A stretch of 64,000 nucleotides of DNA from Microthrixaceae bacterium (GCA_023957995.1 JAMLGK010000003.1:124001-188000); one strand, 5' to 3'; counted from the stretch's first letter, positions 44,857 to 54,198 are shown. Notes: generated by a model from the letters alone, not told the origin. Made by a program: numbers and translations.

Positions 44857-46920
44857 ATGACCATCGTTCATCAGCGATCGCCGCTGGAGCTCCCCTCGGG
44901 TGAGCCGCTCACACCCCCCAAGCCGCTCGGCGTGTTCTCACGTCCGAAGGCGACCAGCGGCTGGAAGTCGTGGTTCACCACCGTGGACCACAAGAAGATC
45001 GGCATCATGTACGGGGTCGCCTCCATGCTGTTCTTCCTGGTGGGCGGTTTCGAGGCGCTTCTGATCCGCCTGCAGCTCGCAGTGCCGGGCAACGACCTTC
45101 TCTCGGCCGACCTCTACAACCAGGTCTTCACAATGCACGGCCTGACCATGATCTTCCTGGTGGTCATGCCGCTCCAGTCGGCCTTTGCCAACTACCTGCT
45201 CCCACTGCAGATCGGCGCCAGGGACGTCGCTTTCCCTCGCATGAACGCCCTGTCGTTGTGGGTCTGGCTGCTCGGTGCGATCTTCTTCAACACCTCATGG
45301 CTGTTCGGCGGCGGCGCCAATGGTGGTTGGTTCGCCTACGCCCCCAACTCCGGTGTCGCCTTCACCCCGGGACACGGCATGGACTTCTATGCCGTCGGCC
45401 TGCTCATCATGGGCATCGGCTCCACCGTGTCGGCGATCAACCTCACCGTCACCGTGTTCAACATGCGCACCCCGGGCATGTCGATGATGCGGATGCCGGT
45501 GTTCACCTGGATGGCCTTCATCACCCAGGTGCTGTTGGTGTTCGCACTCCCGGTCATCACCGTGGCCCTGTTCCTGTTGATGTTCGACCGGCTGTTCGAC
45601 GCCAGCTTCTTCGATGTCTCGAAGGGCGGTGATCCGTTCCTGTGGGAGCACCTGTTCTGGATATTCGGTCACCCCGAGGTGTACATCATGATCCTGCCGA
45701 GTTTCGGGATCGTCTCGGAGGTGATCCCTGTCTTCAGTCGCAAACCGATCTTCGGCTACCCGTTCATGGTCGGTTCGGGAATCGCAATCGGATTCATGGG
45801 CTGGGGCGTGTGGGCACACCACATGTTCGCATCGGGCATGGGCCCCATCTCGGTCCTGGCGTTCTCGCTGGCGACGATGTTCATCGCAGTTCCGACCGGT
45901 GTGAAGATCCTCAACTGGATGGCCACCATGTACGGCGGCCGCCTGCGCTTCACCACCGCGATGCTCTTCTCGATCGCTCTGGTGGCGATGTTCACCATCG
46001 GCGGGCTCTCGGGCGTCACCCACGCGGTGGCGCCTGCTGACACCCAGCAGACCGACACCTACTACATCATCGCCCACTTCCACTACGTGCTCTTCGGTGG
46101 TGCGCTGCTCGGACTCTTCTCGGGCATGTACTTCTGGTATCCCAAGATGTTCGGCCACTTCCTCAACGAGCGGCTCGGCAAGTGGCACTTCTGGCTCATG
46201 ATCATCGGCTTCAACGCCACCTTCGGCCCGATGCACATGTTGGGTCTGCAGGGCATGATGCGGCGCACCTACACCTACACCGACGGTCAGGGTTTCAACG
46301 TCTGGAACCTGGTCGCCACCATCGGCGCGTTCACCCTCGCGGTGTCGATCCTGATCTTCATGTACAACGTGGCGCACAGCTACCGCAAGCACAAGGCAAA
46401 CCCGGTCGACCCCGGGCCCGACCCGTGGGACGCCCGGTCGCTCGAGTGGATGATCCCGTCGCCCACCCCGGAGTACAACTTCGCCGAGCTCGTCGTGGTC
46501 GAGGAGTTCGACGAGTTCTGGCACCGCAAGTACGGCCACGACGAAGAAGGCCGGTTGGTGAGGATCGCCAAGACCGAGGACGTGGTCCAGAAACCCGGTG
46601 CAACCGGAATCCACCTGCCCTCGCCGTCGTACTGGCCCCTGGTTCTGGCAGTCGGGCTACCACTGGTCGGCTACGGACTGATCTTCAACCTCTGGTGGGC
46701 CGTCCCCGGTGCCCTGATCACGATCATGGGAATCTTCGGCTGGGTGATGGAACCGGCGGACGATCCGGATGGCGGTCACGAGCATCACGAGGACGAGAGT
46801 CCCTCGGATGATCCAGAGGCGGCCGCCGAACTGACCGATGGCGCGGAGTCGGGTGAGGCATCCGACGAGGAGACCGTGGCCGCCGACGCGGAACAGACCG
46901 AGGAGGCCCCCGTTGGCTGA
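44857..46920 (+). CDS. ctaD: Cytochrome c oxidase subunit I
   Basis: A 687-aa catalytic subunit reducing oxygen to water and pumping protons. All ligands are present: FTMHGLTMIF (heme a), FGHPEVYIM with the His-Tyr pair, GVWAHHMF (CuB) and AHFHYVLFGG (hemes a3 and a). After the twelfth helix a cytoplasmic segment carries WMIPSPTPEYNF, then two extra helices (about residues 590-630) that a standard subunit I lacks, then a ~60-residue acidic tail. ATG 44857. Its stop overlaps ctaE by 8 nt. Confidence 0.97.
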   Translation: MTIVHQRSPLELPSGEPLTPPKPLGVFSRPKATSGWKSWFTTVDHKKIGIMYGVASMLFFLVGGFEALLIRLQLAVPGNDLLSADLYNQVFTMHGLTMIFLVVMPLQSAFANYLLPLQIGARDVAFPRMNALSLWVWLLGAIFFNTSWLFGGGANGGWFAYAPNSGVAFTPGHGMDFYAVGLLIMGIGSTVSAINLTVTVFNMRTPGMSMMRMPVFTWMAFITQVLLVFALPVITVALFLLMFDRLFDASFFDVSKGGDPFLWEHLFWIFGHPEVYIMILPSFGIVSEVIPVFSRKPIFGYPFMVGSGIAIGFMGWGVWAHHMFASGMGPISVLAFSLATMFIAVPTGVKILNWMATMYGGRLRFTTAMLFSIALVAMFTIGGLSGVTHAVAPADTQQTDTYYIIAHFHYVLFGGALLGLFSGMYFWYPKMFGHFLNERLGKWHFWLMIIGFNATFGPMHMLGLQGMMRRTYTYTDGQGFNVWNLVATIGAFTLAVSILIFMYNVAHSYRKHKANPVDPGPDPWDARSLEWMIPSPTPEYNFAELVVVEEFDEFWHRKYGHDEEGRLVRIAKTEDVVQKPGATGIHLPSPSYWPLVLAVGLPLVGYGLIFNLWWAVPGALITIMGIFGWVMEPADDPDGGHEHHEDESPSDDPEAAAELTDGAESGEASDEETVAADAEQTEEAPVG

Positions 46921-47551
46921 CGTGGCCGAAATCGCCCACGAGGAGATCGAGGACGTCGAGTTCCCCGACGACTCCCACGCCACATCCACCGGTATCTCCA
47001 ACCCCAAGTTGGCGATGTGGGTCTACCTGGCTTCGGATGCGCTTCTCTTCGGTGGGCTCATCAGTACCTACCTGATCTACAAGAACCGTCCCGGGGAGAT
47101 CCCCGGACTGAGCGGTAGCCCGGTCCGGATCTCGGAGCTGTTCGACATCCCGTTCACCTCGATGACGACGTTCATCCTGCTGATGTCGTCTCTCACGATG
47201 GTCATGTCGGTCACCTCCGCCATGCGCAACGACCAGGTGCGGATGCGCCTCTGGCTCGGCACCACTGCGCTGCTCGGTGCGTTGTTCCTCGGTGGCCAGA
47301 TCTACGAGTTCACCGTGTTCGTCTCCGAAGGGCTGGGTTACACCTCCAACGTGTCGTCCTCGGCGTTCTACACGCTCACCGGATTCCACGGCGTGCACGT
47401 GGCGGTGGGCATCCTGATGTTGGTGGCCATGCTCGGCATGTCGCTGCGACAGCGCATACACGCAGAAGCGGTCGAGGTGATCGGCCTCTACTGGCACTTC
47501 GTCGACATCGTCTGGGTCGTGATCTTCACGATCGTCTACCTGATTCCCTGA
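46913..47551 (+). CDS. ctaE: Cytochrome c oxidase subunit III
   Basis: A 212-aa membrane subunit with about five helices: KLAMWVYLASDALLFGGLIS, then FTSMTTFILLMSSLTMVMSV, FLGGQIYEF, FYTLTGFHGVHVAVGILMLV and YWHFVDIVWVVIFTIVY. The TTG start at 46913 is chosen because AGGAGG ends 6 nt upstream; it overlaps ctaD by 8 nt. GTG 46922 would be too far from that site. Histidine and acidic residues typical of the family are kept. Confidence 0.93.
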   Translation: MADVAEIAHEEIEDVEFPDDSHATSTGISNPKLAMWVYLASDALLFGGLISTYLIYKNRPGEIPGLSGSPVRISELFDIPFTSMTTFILLMSSLTMVMSVTSAMRNDQVRMRLWLGTTALLGALFLGGQIYEFTVFVSEGLGYTSNVSSSAFYTLTGFHGVHVAVGILMLVAMLGMSLRQRIHAEAVEVIGLYWHFVDIVWVVIFTIVYLIP

Positions 47552-47564
47552 CCGGAGGAGAGTC

Positions 47565-48110
47565 GTGAACGAAAACGACACCGATGCCGGACACTTCGGC
47601 AAGGAAGACCCGGGTTCTGAACCCGAGAAGAGCTCGGGGGGCGAGTCAGCCGTCGCTGCCCCGCCCTCACCTGTCGTGGCGTCTTCAGCGGGTGATGATC
47701 CAGATGTCGATGGGCGCCACATGGGCCACCTCGACGCGGGCCACACCCACGGCCCGACCGATGGTCAGTACTTCACCATCTTCTGGGTGCTGTTCGCGCT
47801 GACGGCCCTCGAGGTCTCCACCTACTTCTGGGAATCCTGGTTCGGCGAGGGAGACGCGGTCCGTCGAGTCGGCGTGACGGTCCTGTTGATCATCATGGTG
47901 ATCAAGTTCTTCCTCATCGCAGGGTTCTTCATGCACCTGCGTTTCGATTCGGCGCTCGTGCGGCGGGTGTTCATCTTCGGGCTCATCGTTGCGATGGTGA
48001 TCTATACCGTTGCCATGTCGGCGATGAACATCTGGACCGACAACGGAAACCCGTGGTTCGACGATCCGCCACCGCCGATCACCACCACGACGGTTCCCGA
48101 AGCGAACTGA
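47565..48110 (+). CDS. Cytochrome c oxidase subunit IV (CyoD/CtaF-like)
   Basis: A 181-aa protein with a long hydrophilic Pro/Ser/Asp-rich N-terminus, a His-rich patch (GRHMGHLDAGHTHGPTDGQY), and three membrane helices of the prokaryotic subunit IV family: FTIFWVLFALTALEVSTYF, VTVLLIIMVIKFFLIAGFFM with HLRFD, and IFGLIVAMVIYTVAMSAM. GTG at 47565 has GGAGGAG upstream. It stabilises or assembles the oxidase. Last gene of the operon. Confidence 0.85.
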   Translation: MNENDTDAGHFGKEDPGSEPEKSSGGESAVAAPPSPVVASSAGDDPDVDGRHMGHLDAGHTHGPTDGQYFTIFWVLFALTALEVSTYFWESWFGEGDAVRRVGVTVLLIIMVIKFFLIAGFFMHLRFDSALVRRVFIFGLIVAMVIYTVAMSAMNIWTDNGNPWFDDPPPPITTTTVPEAN

Positions 48111-48115
48111 CAACC

Positions 48116-48131
48116 GACCCCCACCGGGGTC
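48116..48131 (+). terminator. GC hairpin after the oxidase operon
   Basis: GACCCC-CACC-GGGGTC directly follows the last oxidase gene. A direct repeat CACGTCAAC occurs twice just after (48133 and 48144), then further C/G-rich inverted sequence. No U-tract is seen. Confidence 0.4.
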
Positions 48132-48224
48132 CCACGTCAACCGCACGTCAACGGGTGTACCCCCCCCACCGGGGTGGTGCTCCGCGGGCGCCTGCGCGGT
48201 CGCTCCCCGCAGTGGCCTGCCCGG

Positions 48225-48953
48225 TCATTCCTCCCAGCGGAAGGTGGTGATGGCCACGACCGGGGCCAGCACGGCCCAGACCGCCAGGGTCGGCCATGCC
48301 CAGGCGGGGACCGCATCGCCGGCGGACAGCGAGCCCGTGATGATCTCGGTGAGTGGGGCTGCGGGACCGAGCCGCGCGATCGTGGCCAACCAGTCGGGCA
48401 GCTCGTCGAGCGGCACCACCATTCCTCCGGTGAGCAGCAGCACCAGGTAGAGCGCGTTCGCGAGTGCGAGCGTGACGACGCCCGGCAGGTTCCCCGCCAG
48501 TGCGAGTCCGATCCCTGCGAAGGCGGCTGTGCCGAGCACGGCAGCGCCGATCGCTGCAGCCCAGCCGGCCGCAGGCCAGGACCAACCGAGTGCCAGGGCA
48601 GCGCTGATGAGGACCATCCACTGGATCACCTCGGTGACCAGCACCAGCAGCACCTTGGCCGCTATCCACCGGCCCCGCCCCAGTGGGGATCCTCCTAGTC
48701 GCTTGAGCACGCCGTAGGTCCTTTCGAACCCGGTTCCGATGCCGAGCGACACCATCGCCGTCGACATCACCGCGAGCGCCAGCACGGCTGGAGCCAGGTA
48801 GTCCACCGGGTCCTCCACGTCGGTCGGCAACACGTCCACCGTCGAGAAGAACACCAGGATGAGCAGGGGCACACCGAGGCTGACCAGCAGCTGTTCGCCC
48901 TGCCTGGCCGACAGTGCCAACTCGGTGCGGAACTGGCCCCAGAGAGCCTTCAT
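48225..48953 (-). CDS. ABC-2 type transporter permease
   Basis: A 242-aa six-helix permease. It begins MKALWGQFRTELALSARQGE, has FERTYGVLKRLGGSPLGRGR between helices 2 and 3 and the ABC-2 signature-like GMVVPLDELPDWLATIARLG before the last helices. Partner of the ATPase encoded immediately upstream (4-nt overlap). The pair resembles DrrAB-type exporters; cargo unknown (lipid, antibiotic or peptide). Confidence 0.88.
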   Translation of the reverse strand: MKALWGQFRTELALSARQGEQLLVSLGVPLLILVFFSTVDVLPTDVEDPVDYLAPAVLALAVMSTAMVSLGIGTGFERTYGVLKRLGGSPLGRGRWIAAKVLLVLVTEVIQWMVLISAALALGWSWPAAGWAAAIGAAVLGTAAFAGIGLALAGNLPGVVTLALANALYLVLLLTGGMVVPLDELPDWLATIARLGPAAPLTEIITGSLSAGDAVPAWAWPTLAVWAVLAPVVAITTFRWEE

Positions 48954-49912
48954 GGCCGATCTTCCCGCCCGTTGCGCCCGTCGGTGCGAGCGCTCGCGGT
49001 GAGGGTTCGGAACACGTCCTCGAGCGTGCCTCCATCGGCCCGTAGATCCGAGAGTTGTTCGCCGCGCTCGGCCAACCAGTTCGCGACCCTGGCGACCATC
49101 TCCGGTGTCGGGGAGCCATCGACCACGTACTGACCCGGCGAGACCTCGCTCACGGTGCAGGAGGCGAGTCGAGCCAGCTCAGCGGTGTCGAGCCCCGGAG
49201 CCGCGCGGAACCGCAGGTCGCTCCCGGAGAACCCGGCCACCAGCTCCGAGGGTGAACCCGAAGCCAGCAATCGCCCGTGGTCCATGATCAGCACGCGGTC
49301 GGCGAGCTGTTCGGCCTCGGCCAGATCGTGCGTGGTGAGCAACACCGTGGTCCCCTCGGAGCGCAACTCGGATATGAGGGTGCGGATGAGGTCCCTGCCC
49401 TCCAGGTCGACACCAGCGGTGGGCTCGTCGAGGAAGAGCAGTTCGGGGCGGCCCACCAGAGCCAGGGCCAGTGACAGACGCTGTTGCTCTCCACCCGACA
49501 GCCGTCGGTAGGGGGTGCGGCTGCGTTCGCTCAAACCCACGAGGTCCAGCAGTCGGGCAGGCTCCATCGGGTGGGCGAAGAAGCTGCTGTACTGCGACAG
49601 GAGTTCCGCTGGTCTGATCGCGGTTGGTATTCCACCGTTCTGGAGCATCAGCCCCACCCGGGATGCGAGCTCGGACCTTCGCCCGGTGGGGTCCAGCCCG
49701 AGCACCGACACCGTTCCACCGCTGCGCGGGAGGTAACCCTCGAGGTGCTCCACGGTGGAGGTCTTTCCTGCTCCGTTGGGACCCAGAAGGGCTGTGATCG
49801 CCCCTTCGGGAACGGTGAAGCTCACCCCGTCCACGGCGCGCACCGTGCCCCGGTCCACCACCAGGTCCTCCACCCGCACCGCCGCGGATTCCGCGCTCGG
49901 GGTCTCAGTCAC
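48950..49912 (-). CDS. ABC transporter ATP-binding protein
   Basis: A 320-aa ATPase of the DrrA/CcmA class. Walker A LLGPNGAGKTSTV (about residue 42), Q-loop LMLQNGGIP, signature LSGGEQQRLSLALAL, Walker B LLFLDEPTAGVDLEGRD and switch histidine TTHDLAEAE are all intact. The C-terminal ~90 residues are an extension of the kind found in drug-export ATPases. GTG at 49912. Between it and the two-component system upstream is a perfect palindrome (49928-49949). Confidence 0.93.
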   Translation of the reverse strand: MTETPSAESAAVRVEDLVVDRGTVRAVDGVSFTVPEGAITALLGPNGAGKTSTVEHLEGYLPRSGGTVSVLGLDPTGRRSELASRVGLMLQNGGIPTAIRPAELLSQYSSFFAHPMEPARLLDLVGLSERSRTPYRRLSGGEQQRLSLALALVGRPELLFLDEPTAGVDLEGRDLIRTLISELRSEGTTVLLTTHDLAEAEQLADRVLIMDHGRLLASGSPSELVAGFSGSDLRFRAAPGLDTAELARLASCTVSEVSPGQYVVDGSPTPEMVARVANWLAERGEQLSDLRADGGTLEDVFRTLTASARTDGRNGREDRP

Positions 49913-49927
49913 CCTGAGTACACCGAG

Positions 49928-49949
49928 GGTCCGAAGTCACCTTCGGACC
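49928..49949 (-). promoter_or_regulatory. 9-bp perfect inverted repeat upstream of the ABC operon
   Basis: GGTCCGAAG-TCAC-CTTCGGACC lies 16-37 nt before the ATPase start codon. It may be an operator, perhaps for the adjacent NarL-type regulator, or a hairpin ending the kinase-regulator transcript; no U-tract follows. Confidence 0.45.
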
Positions 49950-50008
49950 ATACCCCGGGGCCATGATCAGCCCGTAAGGCAGGGGTGCTGTGGTTCGCGG
50001 CACCAGAG

Positions 50009-50656
50009 CTACCCGATGCCGTGGTCCACCGCCCAGCGGATCAGCTCGTTCCGACGCGACAGATGGAGTTTGGCCATCGTGTTGCGGACGTGGTTCTCCA
50101 CGGTCTTGGGGGAGATGAACAGTTCTGCGCCGATCTGCTTGTAGGTGTGCCCGCGGGCGACCAGACCGAGCACCTCACGTTCGCGTGGTGACAGAGCACT
50201 CACCCGACCGGATTGCCCGCCGGTGTCGGAACCGCCACCGGAGAGCCTTCGGAACTCGCCGATGAGAAGCGCTGCCAGTTGGGGGGAGAACACCGGCTCT
50301 CCGGCTGCCGCCGAACGCAGTGCGCGTCGGATGTCGTCGGAACCGGTGGACTTCAGCAGGTAGCCGACCGCACCTGCGGCAATCGTGTCGAGCAGGTCGC
50401 GCTCTGCCTCGGACACCGTGAGGATGACCACCGGCACCTCGGCCGCCACCTCACGCACCACCCTCAGCCCGCCCCCCTCGGGCATGTGCAGGTCACACAC
50501 CACGAGATCTGGTCGTTCGCGGCGTGTGGTCTCGATGGCCTCCTCGGCGTCGGCGGCCTCTCCGACCACCGCGAAACCGTCTCCGAGGTCTGCGCGCAGA
50601 CCGCTGCGCCAGATCTGGTGGTCATCGGCCACGACGATACGCACTGCTCTGGTCAT
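50009..50656 (-). CDS. NarL/LuxR-type response regulator
   Basis: A 215-aa regulator. The receiver domain begins VRIVVADDHQIWRSG with the acidic pocket; the phospho-acceptor is in VVCDLHMPEGG (about residue 54), followed by VILTVSEAERDLLDTI and the lysine in YLLKSTGSD. The C-terminal LuxR helix-turn-helix is LSPREREVLGLVARGHTYKQ then ISPKTVENHVRNTMAKL. Overlaps the kinase gene by 4 nt, so they are a cognate pair. Candidate target: the ABC operon 96 nt downstream. Confidence 0.93.
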   Translation of the reverse strand: MTRAVRIVVADDHQIWRSGLRADLGDGFAVVGEAADAEEAIETTRRERPDLVVCDLHMPEGGGLRVVREVAAEVPVVILTVSEAERDLLDTIAAGAVGYLLKSTGSDDIRRALRSAAAGEPVFSPQLAALLIGEFRRLSGGGSDTGGQSGRVSALSPREREVLGLVARGHTYKQIGAELFISPKTVENHVRNTMAKLHLSRRNELIRWAVDHGIG

Positions 50657-51846
50657 GACCTCCTCCGCTGGGGACGTGCCCGCCCGTTGAGGCGGAACTC
50701 GACCTCGGTACCGGTCTGCGGACCGGACCGGATCGTGACCGACCCTCCCACCGCCTCCACCGGAGCTCGCATCGAGTGGACGATCCCCATGCCACCTGCG
50801 GTGTGCTCCGGATCGAAACCGACACCATCATCGTGCACGGTGCAGACCACCGAACGGCCCATGCCCAGTCGTTGGGCGGCAGCGTTGATGAGGGTCTCAC
50901 CGTCGTCGTCCTCGTCGAGGAACACCGTGACCCGGTTGGGAGCACCGTGCTTGACCGCGTTGGTGATCGCCTCGCCGACCGCACCCACGAGCGCGTCGGC
51001 CACCGCTGGATCGACCTGTGGAGCCTCCACGACCACGACCGAGATCGGGGTGCCGTCGCGGCGGCGGAGGTCCTCGGCGAGTCGTTCGAGCTGGTCGGCC
51101 AGGGCGCGGGCGGGAGGTTCGAGTCGGTCCTGGCGGAGCCACCGGCGCAACGCGCGGTCCTGGTCGGCTGCGAGGGCCACGAGCGAGTCGTCGTCGCTCC
51201 GGCGCTGAACCGCGGCGAGTGTCTGGAGTACGCCGTCGTGCAGGGTGCGGGCGACCCGTTCACGCGCACGAGCCTCGGCCAGGTCATCCTCGGCCCGACG
51301 GAGCCGGTCCATCACCGCTCCGCTGGCGGCACCCGCCACCCCGAAGAGGACCACGGCGCTGACCAGGGCGAGGATCCGCCCGTCGAACCCCTCGGTGAGC
51401 CCGGCGGTGACACCGTTCACCAGCCCCAGTCCAACCCCTGCCAGCAGGCCTCCCAGGGCTCCGTAGGAGAGTCCGGTGGCGACGATCGGAGCCAGTTGCC
51501 ACATCGCTCCGAACCGCAGCGGGTGGTCGCCGTCGTAGGTGACCCATTCGGCCGCCACAACGGCCACGCCGAACGCCAGGTCGATTCCCTGGGCGACCGG
51601 AGTGAGCATGGTCTGCGGTGACCGCCGGGCGAACACCGTCGTGAGGACCGACCAGGCGAGTAGTGGACCCAGGATGGCGAATGCGAGCGATGGTTCCACC
51701 AACGATCCCGAGCGCGCATCGATGAGAGCGACCACCACCGCCCAGGTGGCGGTGACAACCCGGTACAGACCCAGCCCGAACAGGGCGCCTCGATCGGTGG
51801 GCGTCGGCAATGGTCGGCTGGATCCGAGCAACGATCGCGGTTCCAC
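50653..51846 (-). CDS. Sensor histidine kinase (NarL-partner type)
   Basis: A 397-aa membrane kinase with about five or six N-terminal helices (residues ~25-175) and no large outer sensor domain, so it may sense the membrane itself. The phospho-acceptor histidine is in ERVARTLHDGVLQTLAAV (HisKA_3-like). The ATPase domain has EAITNAVKHGAPNRV (N box), DDGVGFDPEH (G1) and GGMGIVHSMR (G2). GTG at 51846 sits 6 nt after a -10 box TAGGTT. Confidence 0.92.
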   Translation of the reverse strand: MEPRSLLGSSRPLPTPTDRGALFGLGLYRVVTATWAVVVALIDARSGSLVEPSLAFAILGPLLAWSVLTTVFARRSPQTMLTPVAQGIDLAFGVAVVAAEWVTYDGDHPLRFGAMWQLAPIVATGLSYGALGGLLAGVGLGLVNGVTAGLTEGFDGRILALVSAVVLFGVAGAASGAVMDRLRRAEDDLAEARARERVARTLHDGVLQTLAAVQRRSDDDSLVALAADQDRALRRWLRQDRLEPPARALADQLERLAEDLRRRDGTPISVVVVEAPQVDPAVADALVGAVGEAITNAVKHGAPNRVTVFLDEDDDGETLINAAAQRLGMGRSVVCTVHDDGVGFDPEHTAGGMGIVHSMRAPVEAVGGSVTIRSGPQTGTEVEFRLNGRARPQRRRS

Positions 51847-51852
51847 TTGGTC

Positions 51853-51858
51853 AACCTA
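51853..51858 (-). promoter_or_regulatory. -10 box TAGGTT, leaderless promoter of the kinase-regulator operon
   Basis: Minus-strand TAGGTT (51858-51853) ends 6 nt before GTG 51846. Confidence 0.45.
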
Positions 51859-51995
51859 CCGGCACCCAGGATCCCCGCAGGGGGTGAATCCGGCAGGCGG
51901 GTGGGGCTGTTGCGCAACCCACCACCGATGGCAGGCCCGGACCAGCCGAGCCTGCCATGGTCTCTGTCATCCCACCACCGGTCGAGGTGGTCGGA

Positions 51996-52721
51996 TCAGC
52001 GAACATCTCGGAGGAACCCCTCGATCCCGTCGTGTGCGGTCCGGTTGCGGTCAGCGTCGCCGGAATCATCACCGAGCCCTCGGATCAGGACGTTGGAACG
52101 GCGCCACTCGAAGAGCGACCAGGCGAACAGCGGCACCGAGATCCCGACGGACACGATCACCTGCGGAAGCGAGGAGGGTGTCAGCTCATAGCCGGTGACG
52201 CCCACGAGGGCCGCCACGGCTTCGAACACATATGTCAGGAGCCGACCGAGACCGATCACGGCGGTGATGCCTGCCAGCGTCCCGAACAGCGCTCGGCGCG
52301 TCGGTGACCAGATCGCATGGGCGCTGCGCTGTTCCACCTTCTTCGCGAAATGGCCCGAGACGAGGGCGAGTGGGGTTGCGACCAGAGCAACCGTGATCCA
52401 GATGGCCAGAGCCAGTGCGGATCTGTCCGTTTCCGGCGTCATGGCCAGGTGGAGGGCGGAGGCGGTCGCCAGTGCTGCGAAGCCCGCCGAGAAGGTCAGC
52501 GACCAGTAGAGCAGCGCGTGGTGATCGGTGCGCCTCAGGGACCGGAGCGCTGCCCGTGCCGCGTTGTCGGCATCCCAGCCCCGTTCGATCAGCTCCTGGG
52601 TGATCACATCGGGAGTCACCCCTTTGTTGCGCCGTTCGGTGAGGAACCCCGGGACGTCGGCTGCACTGCCGGAGTTCTGCTCGGCGGATCTTTCCCAGCC
52701 AATGCTCTCTGTGGTGTTCAT
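51996..52721 (-). CDS. Four-to-five-helix membrane protein, unknown function
   Basis: A 241-aa protein. The N-terminal cytoplasmic part includes TPDVITQELIERGWDADNAA, a short helical motif seen at the ends of various actinobacterial membrane proteins (UBA-like in pattern). Hydrophobic helices follow at about residues 70-95, 103-125, 145-170 and 185-205, resembling DUF5671-type proteins; I am not certain of that family. The C-terminus is hydrophilic. ATG 52721 has AAGGAGA 6 nt upstream, one of the clear Shine-Dalgarno sites in the window. Monocistronic by position. Confidence 0.65.
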   Translation of the reverse strand: MNTTESIGWERSAEQNSGSAADVPGFLTERRNKGVTPDVITQELIERGWDADNAARAALRSLRRTDHHALLYWSLTFSAGFAALATASALHLAMTPETDRSALALAIWITVALVATPLALVSGHFAKKVEQRSAHAIWSPTRRALFGTLAGITAVIGLGRLLTYVFEAVAALVGVTGYELTPSSLPQVIVSVGISVPLFAWSLFEWRRSNVLIRGLGDDSGDADRNRTAHDGIEGFLRDVR

Positions 52722-52893
52722 GGCATCTCCTTGGTCGAGTGTGTTGGGTATACGGACCCCCGTGGGAGCCGTGATCCAACTGTCGCCCGGGTGGGGTCGC
52801 ACGTGGATCCTGTGAATCCCCCAAAGCGGCCTGGGGGGTCCCCAACCGGTGGGTGGGCACCGATCCGGGTCGTTGGGGGAGGTCCGCCCTCGC

Positions 52894-52899
52894 TACCGT
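52894..52899 (+). promoter_or_regulatory. -10 box TACCGT, leaderless promoter of serS
   Basis: TACCGT ends 6 nt before ATG 52906; no Shine-Dalgarno. Confidence 0.45.
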
Positions 52900-52905
52900 T
52901 GGTCG

Positions 52906-54198
52906 ATGCTCGACGTTCGACTGATCCGTTCCGACATCGATTCGGTCAGAGCCGGGGTGGCCCGCCGGGGAGAGGACACCTCAGCGGTGGACCGGGCAGC
53001 GGAACTCGATGCCGAGGTCCGGTCGCTGGCCGCCAAGCGCGACTCGCTGCGAGCGGAGATCCGGTCACTGTCCAATGAGGTCGGCTCGCTGTTCCGCGAT
53101 GGTCGCAAGGACGAGGCGGGTTCGCTCCAGGAGCAGTCCAAGGCCCTCGGTGAGGAGGAGAAACAGCTCGACGAACGAGCCGGAGTGCTGGCGTCGGAAC
53201 TGCGCGAGGTGATGCTGCGGATTCCCAACCTTCCGGCGGCGGAGTGCCCCGACGGTGGTGGTGAGGCCGACAACGTGTTGCTCCGCACGGAGCACTTCGA
53301 TCCCGATGCCTACGGCGACCACCAGCGGGTACCGCATTGGGAGATCGGCGAGGAGTTGGGCCTGCTCGACGTGGCCCGTGCGGTGAAGCTGTCCGGGTCG
53401 ATGTTCGTGATGTACCGGGGCGCCGGCGCGGCGTTGGCGAGGGCCCTGTGCCAGCTGGCGATCGACCGCAACGTGGATCTCTACGAGGAGATCCGCCCGC
53501 CGACCCTCGTACGCACCGACACGATGGTCGCCACCGGCCACCTGCCCAAGTTCGTCGACGAGGCGTACCACAGCGAACGCGATGACCTGTGGGCGATACC
53601 GACCGCCGAGGTTCCCCTCACCTCCCTGGCACGCGACGAGATCCTGGACTCATCCGAGCTACCCAAGAGGTTCTGCGCCCACACGTCGTGCTTCCGCCGC
53701 GAGGCCGGTTCCGCCGGCAAGGACACCAGAGGACTGTTGCGGCTGCACGAGTTCGACAAGGTCGAACTCCTCGCGCTGTGTGAGCCAGCGGATGCCCCTG
53801 CGCTCCACGACGAGATCCTGGCCCGGGCTGAGGGTCTCATCGCGGATCTGGGCCTCTCGTACCGGATCCTGGACCTCTGCGCGGGAGACATCGGAGCGTC
53901 CGCGCGGCGGACCTTCGACATCGAGGTCTACTCACCTGGTGTCGACCAGTGGCTGGAGGTGTCCTCGGTCTCGTGGTTCGGCGACTACCAGGCGAGGCGT
54001 GCGAACCTGCGCTACCGACCCGGGTCAGGCAAGGGCACCGAGGTGCTCAACACCCTCAACGGCTCGGCGTTGGCGGTACCCCGGGTGTGGGCGGCGTTGG
54101 TCGAGACCAACCGACGCCCGGATGGCTCGGTGGCCGTTCCCGAGCTGCTGGTGCCCTACATGCGTGGTCTGGAGTCGCTCACAGCCCCAGACCGATGA
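52906..54198 (+). CDS. serS: Seryl-tRNA synthetase
   Basis: A 430-aa class II synthetase. The N-terminal helical arm that grips the long variable arm of tRNA-Ser spans about residues 25-105 (AELDAEVRSLAAKRDSLRAE, with ALGEEEKQLDERAGVLASEL). The catalytic core has TAEVPLTSLARDEIL, motif 2 in FRREAGSAGKDTRGLLRLHE and motif 3 in LNGSALAVPRVWAALVET. Full length. Its last 20 bases overlap the last 20 bases of the convergent fluC gene. Confidence 0.96.
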   Translation: MLDVRLIRSDIDSVRAGVARRGEDTSAVDRAAELDAEVRSLAAKRDSLRAEIRSLSNEVGSLFRDGRKDEAGSLQEQSKALGEEEKQLDERAGVLASELREVMLRIPNLPAAECPDGGGEADNVLLRTEHFDPDAYGDHQRVPHWEIGEELGLLDVARAVKLSGSMFVMYRGAGAALARALCQLAIDRNVDLYEEIRPPTLVRTDTMVATGHLPKFVDEAYHSERDDLWAIPTAEVPLTSLARDEILDSSELPKRFCAHTSCFRREAGSAGKDTRGLLRLHEFDKVELLALCEPADAPALHDEILARAEGLIADLGLSYRILDLCAGDIGASARRTFDIEVYSPGVDQWLEVSSVSWFGDYQARRANLRYRPGSGKGTEVLNTLNGSALAVPRVWAALVETNRRPDGSVAVPELLVPYMRGLESLTAPDR

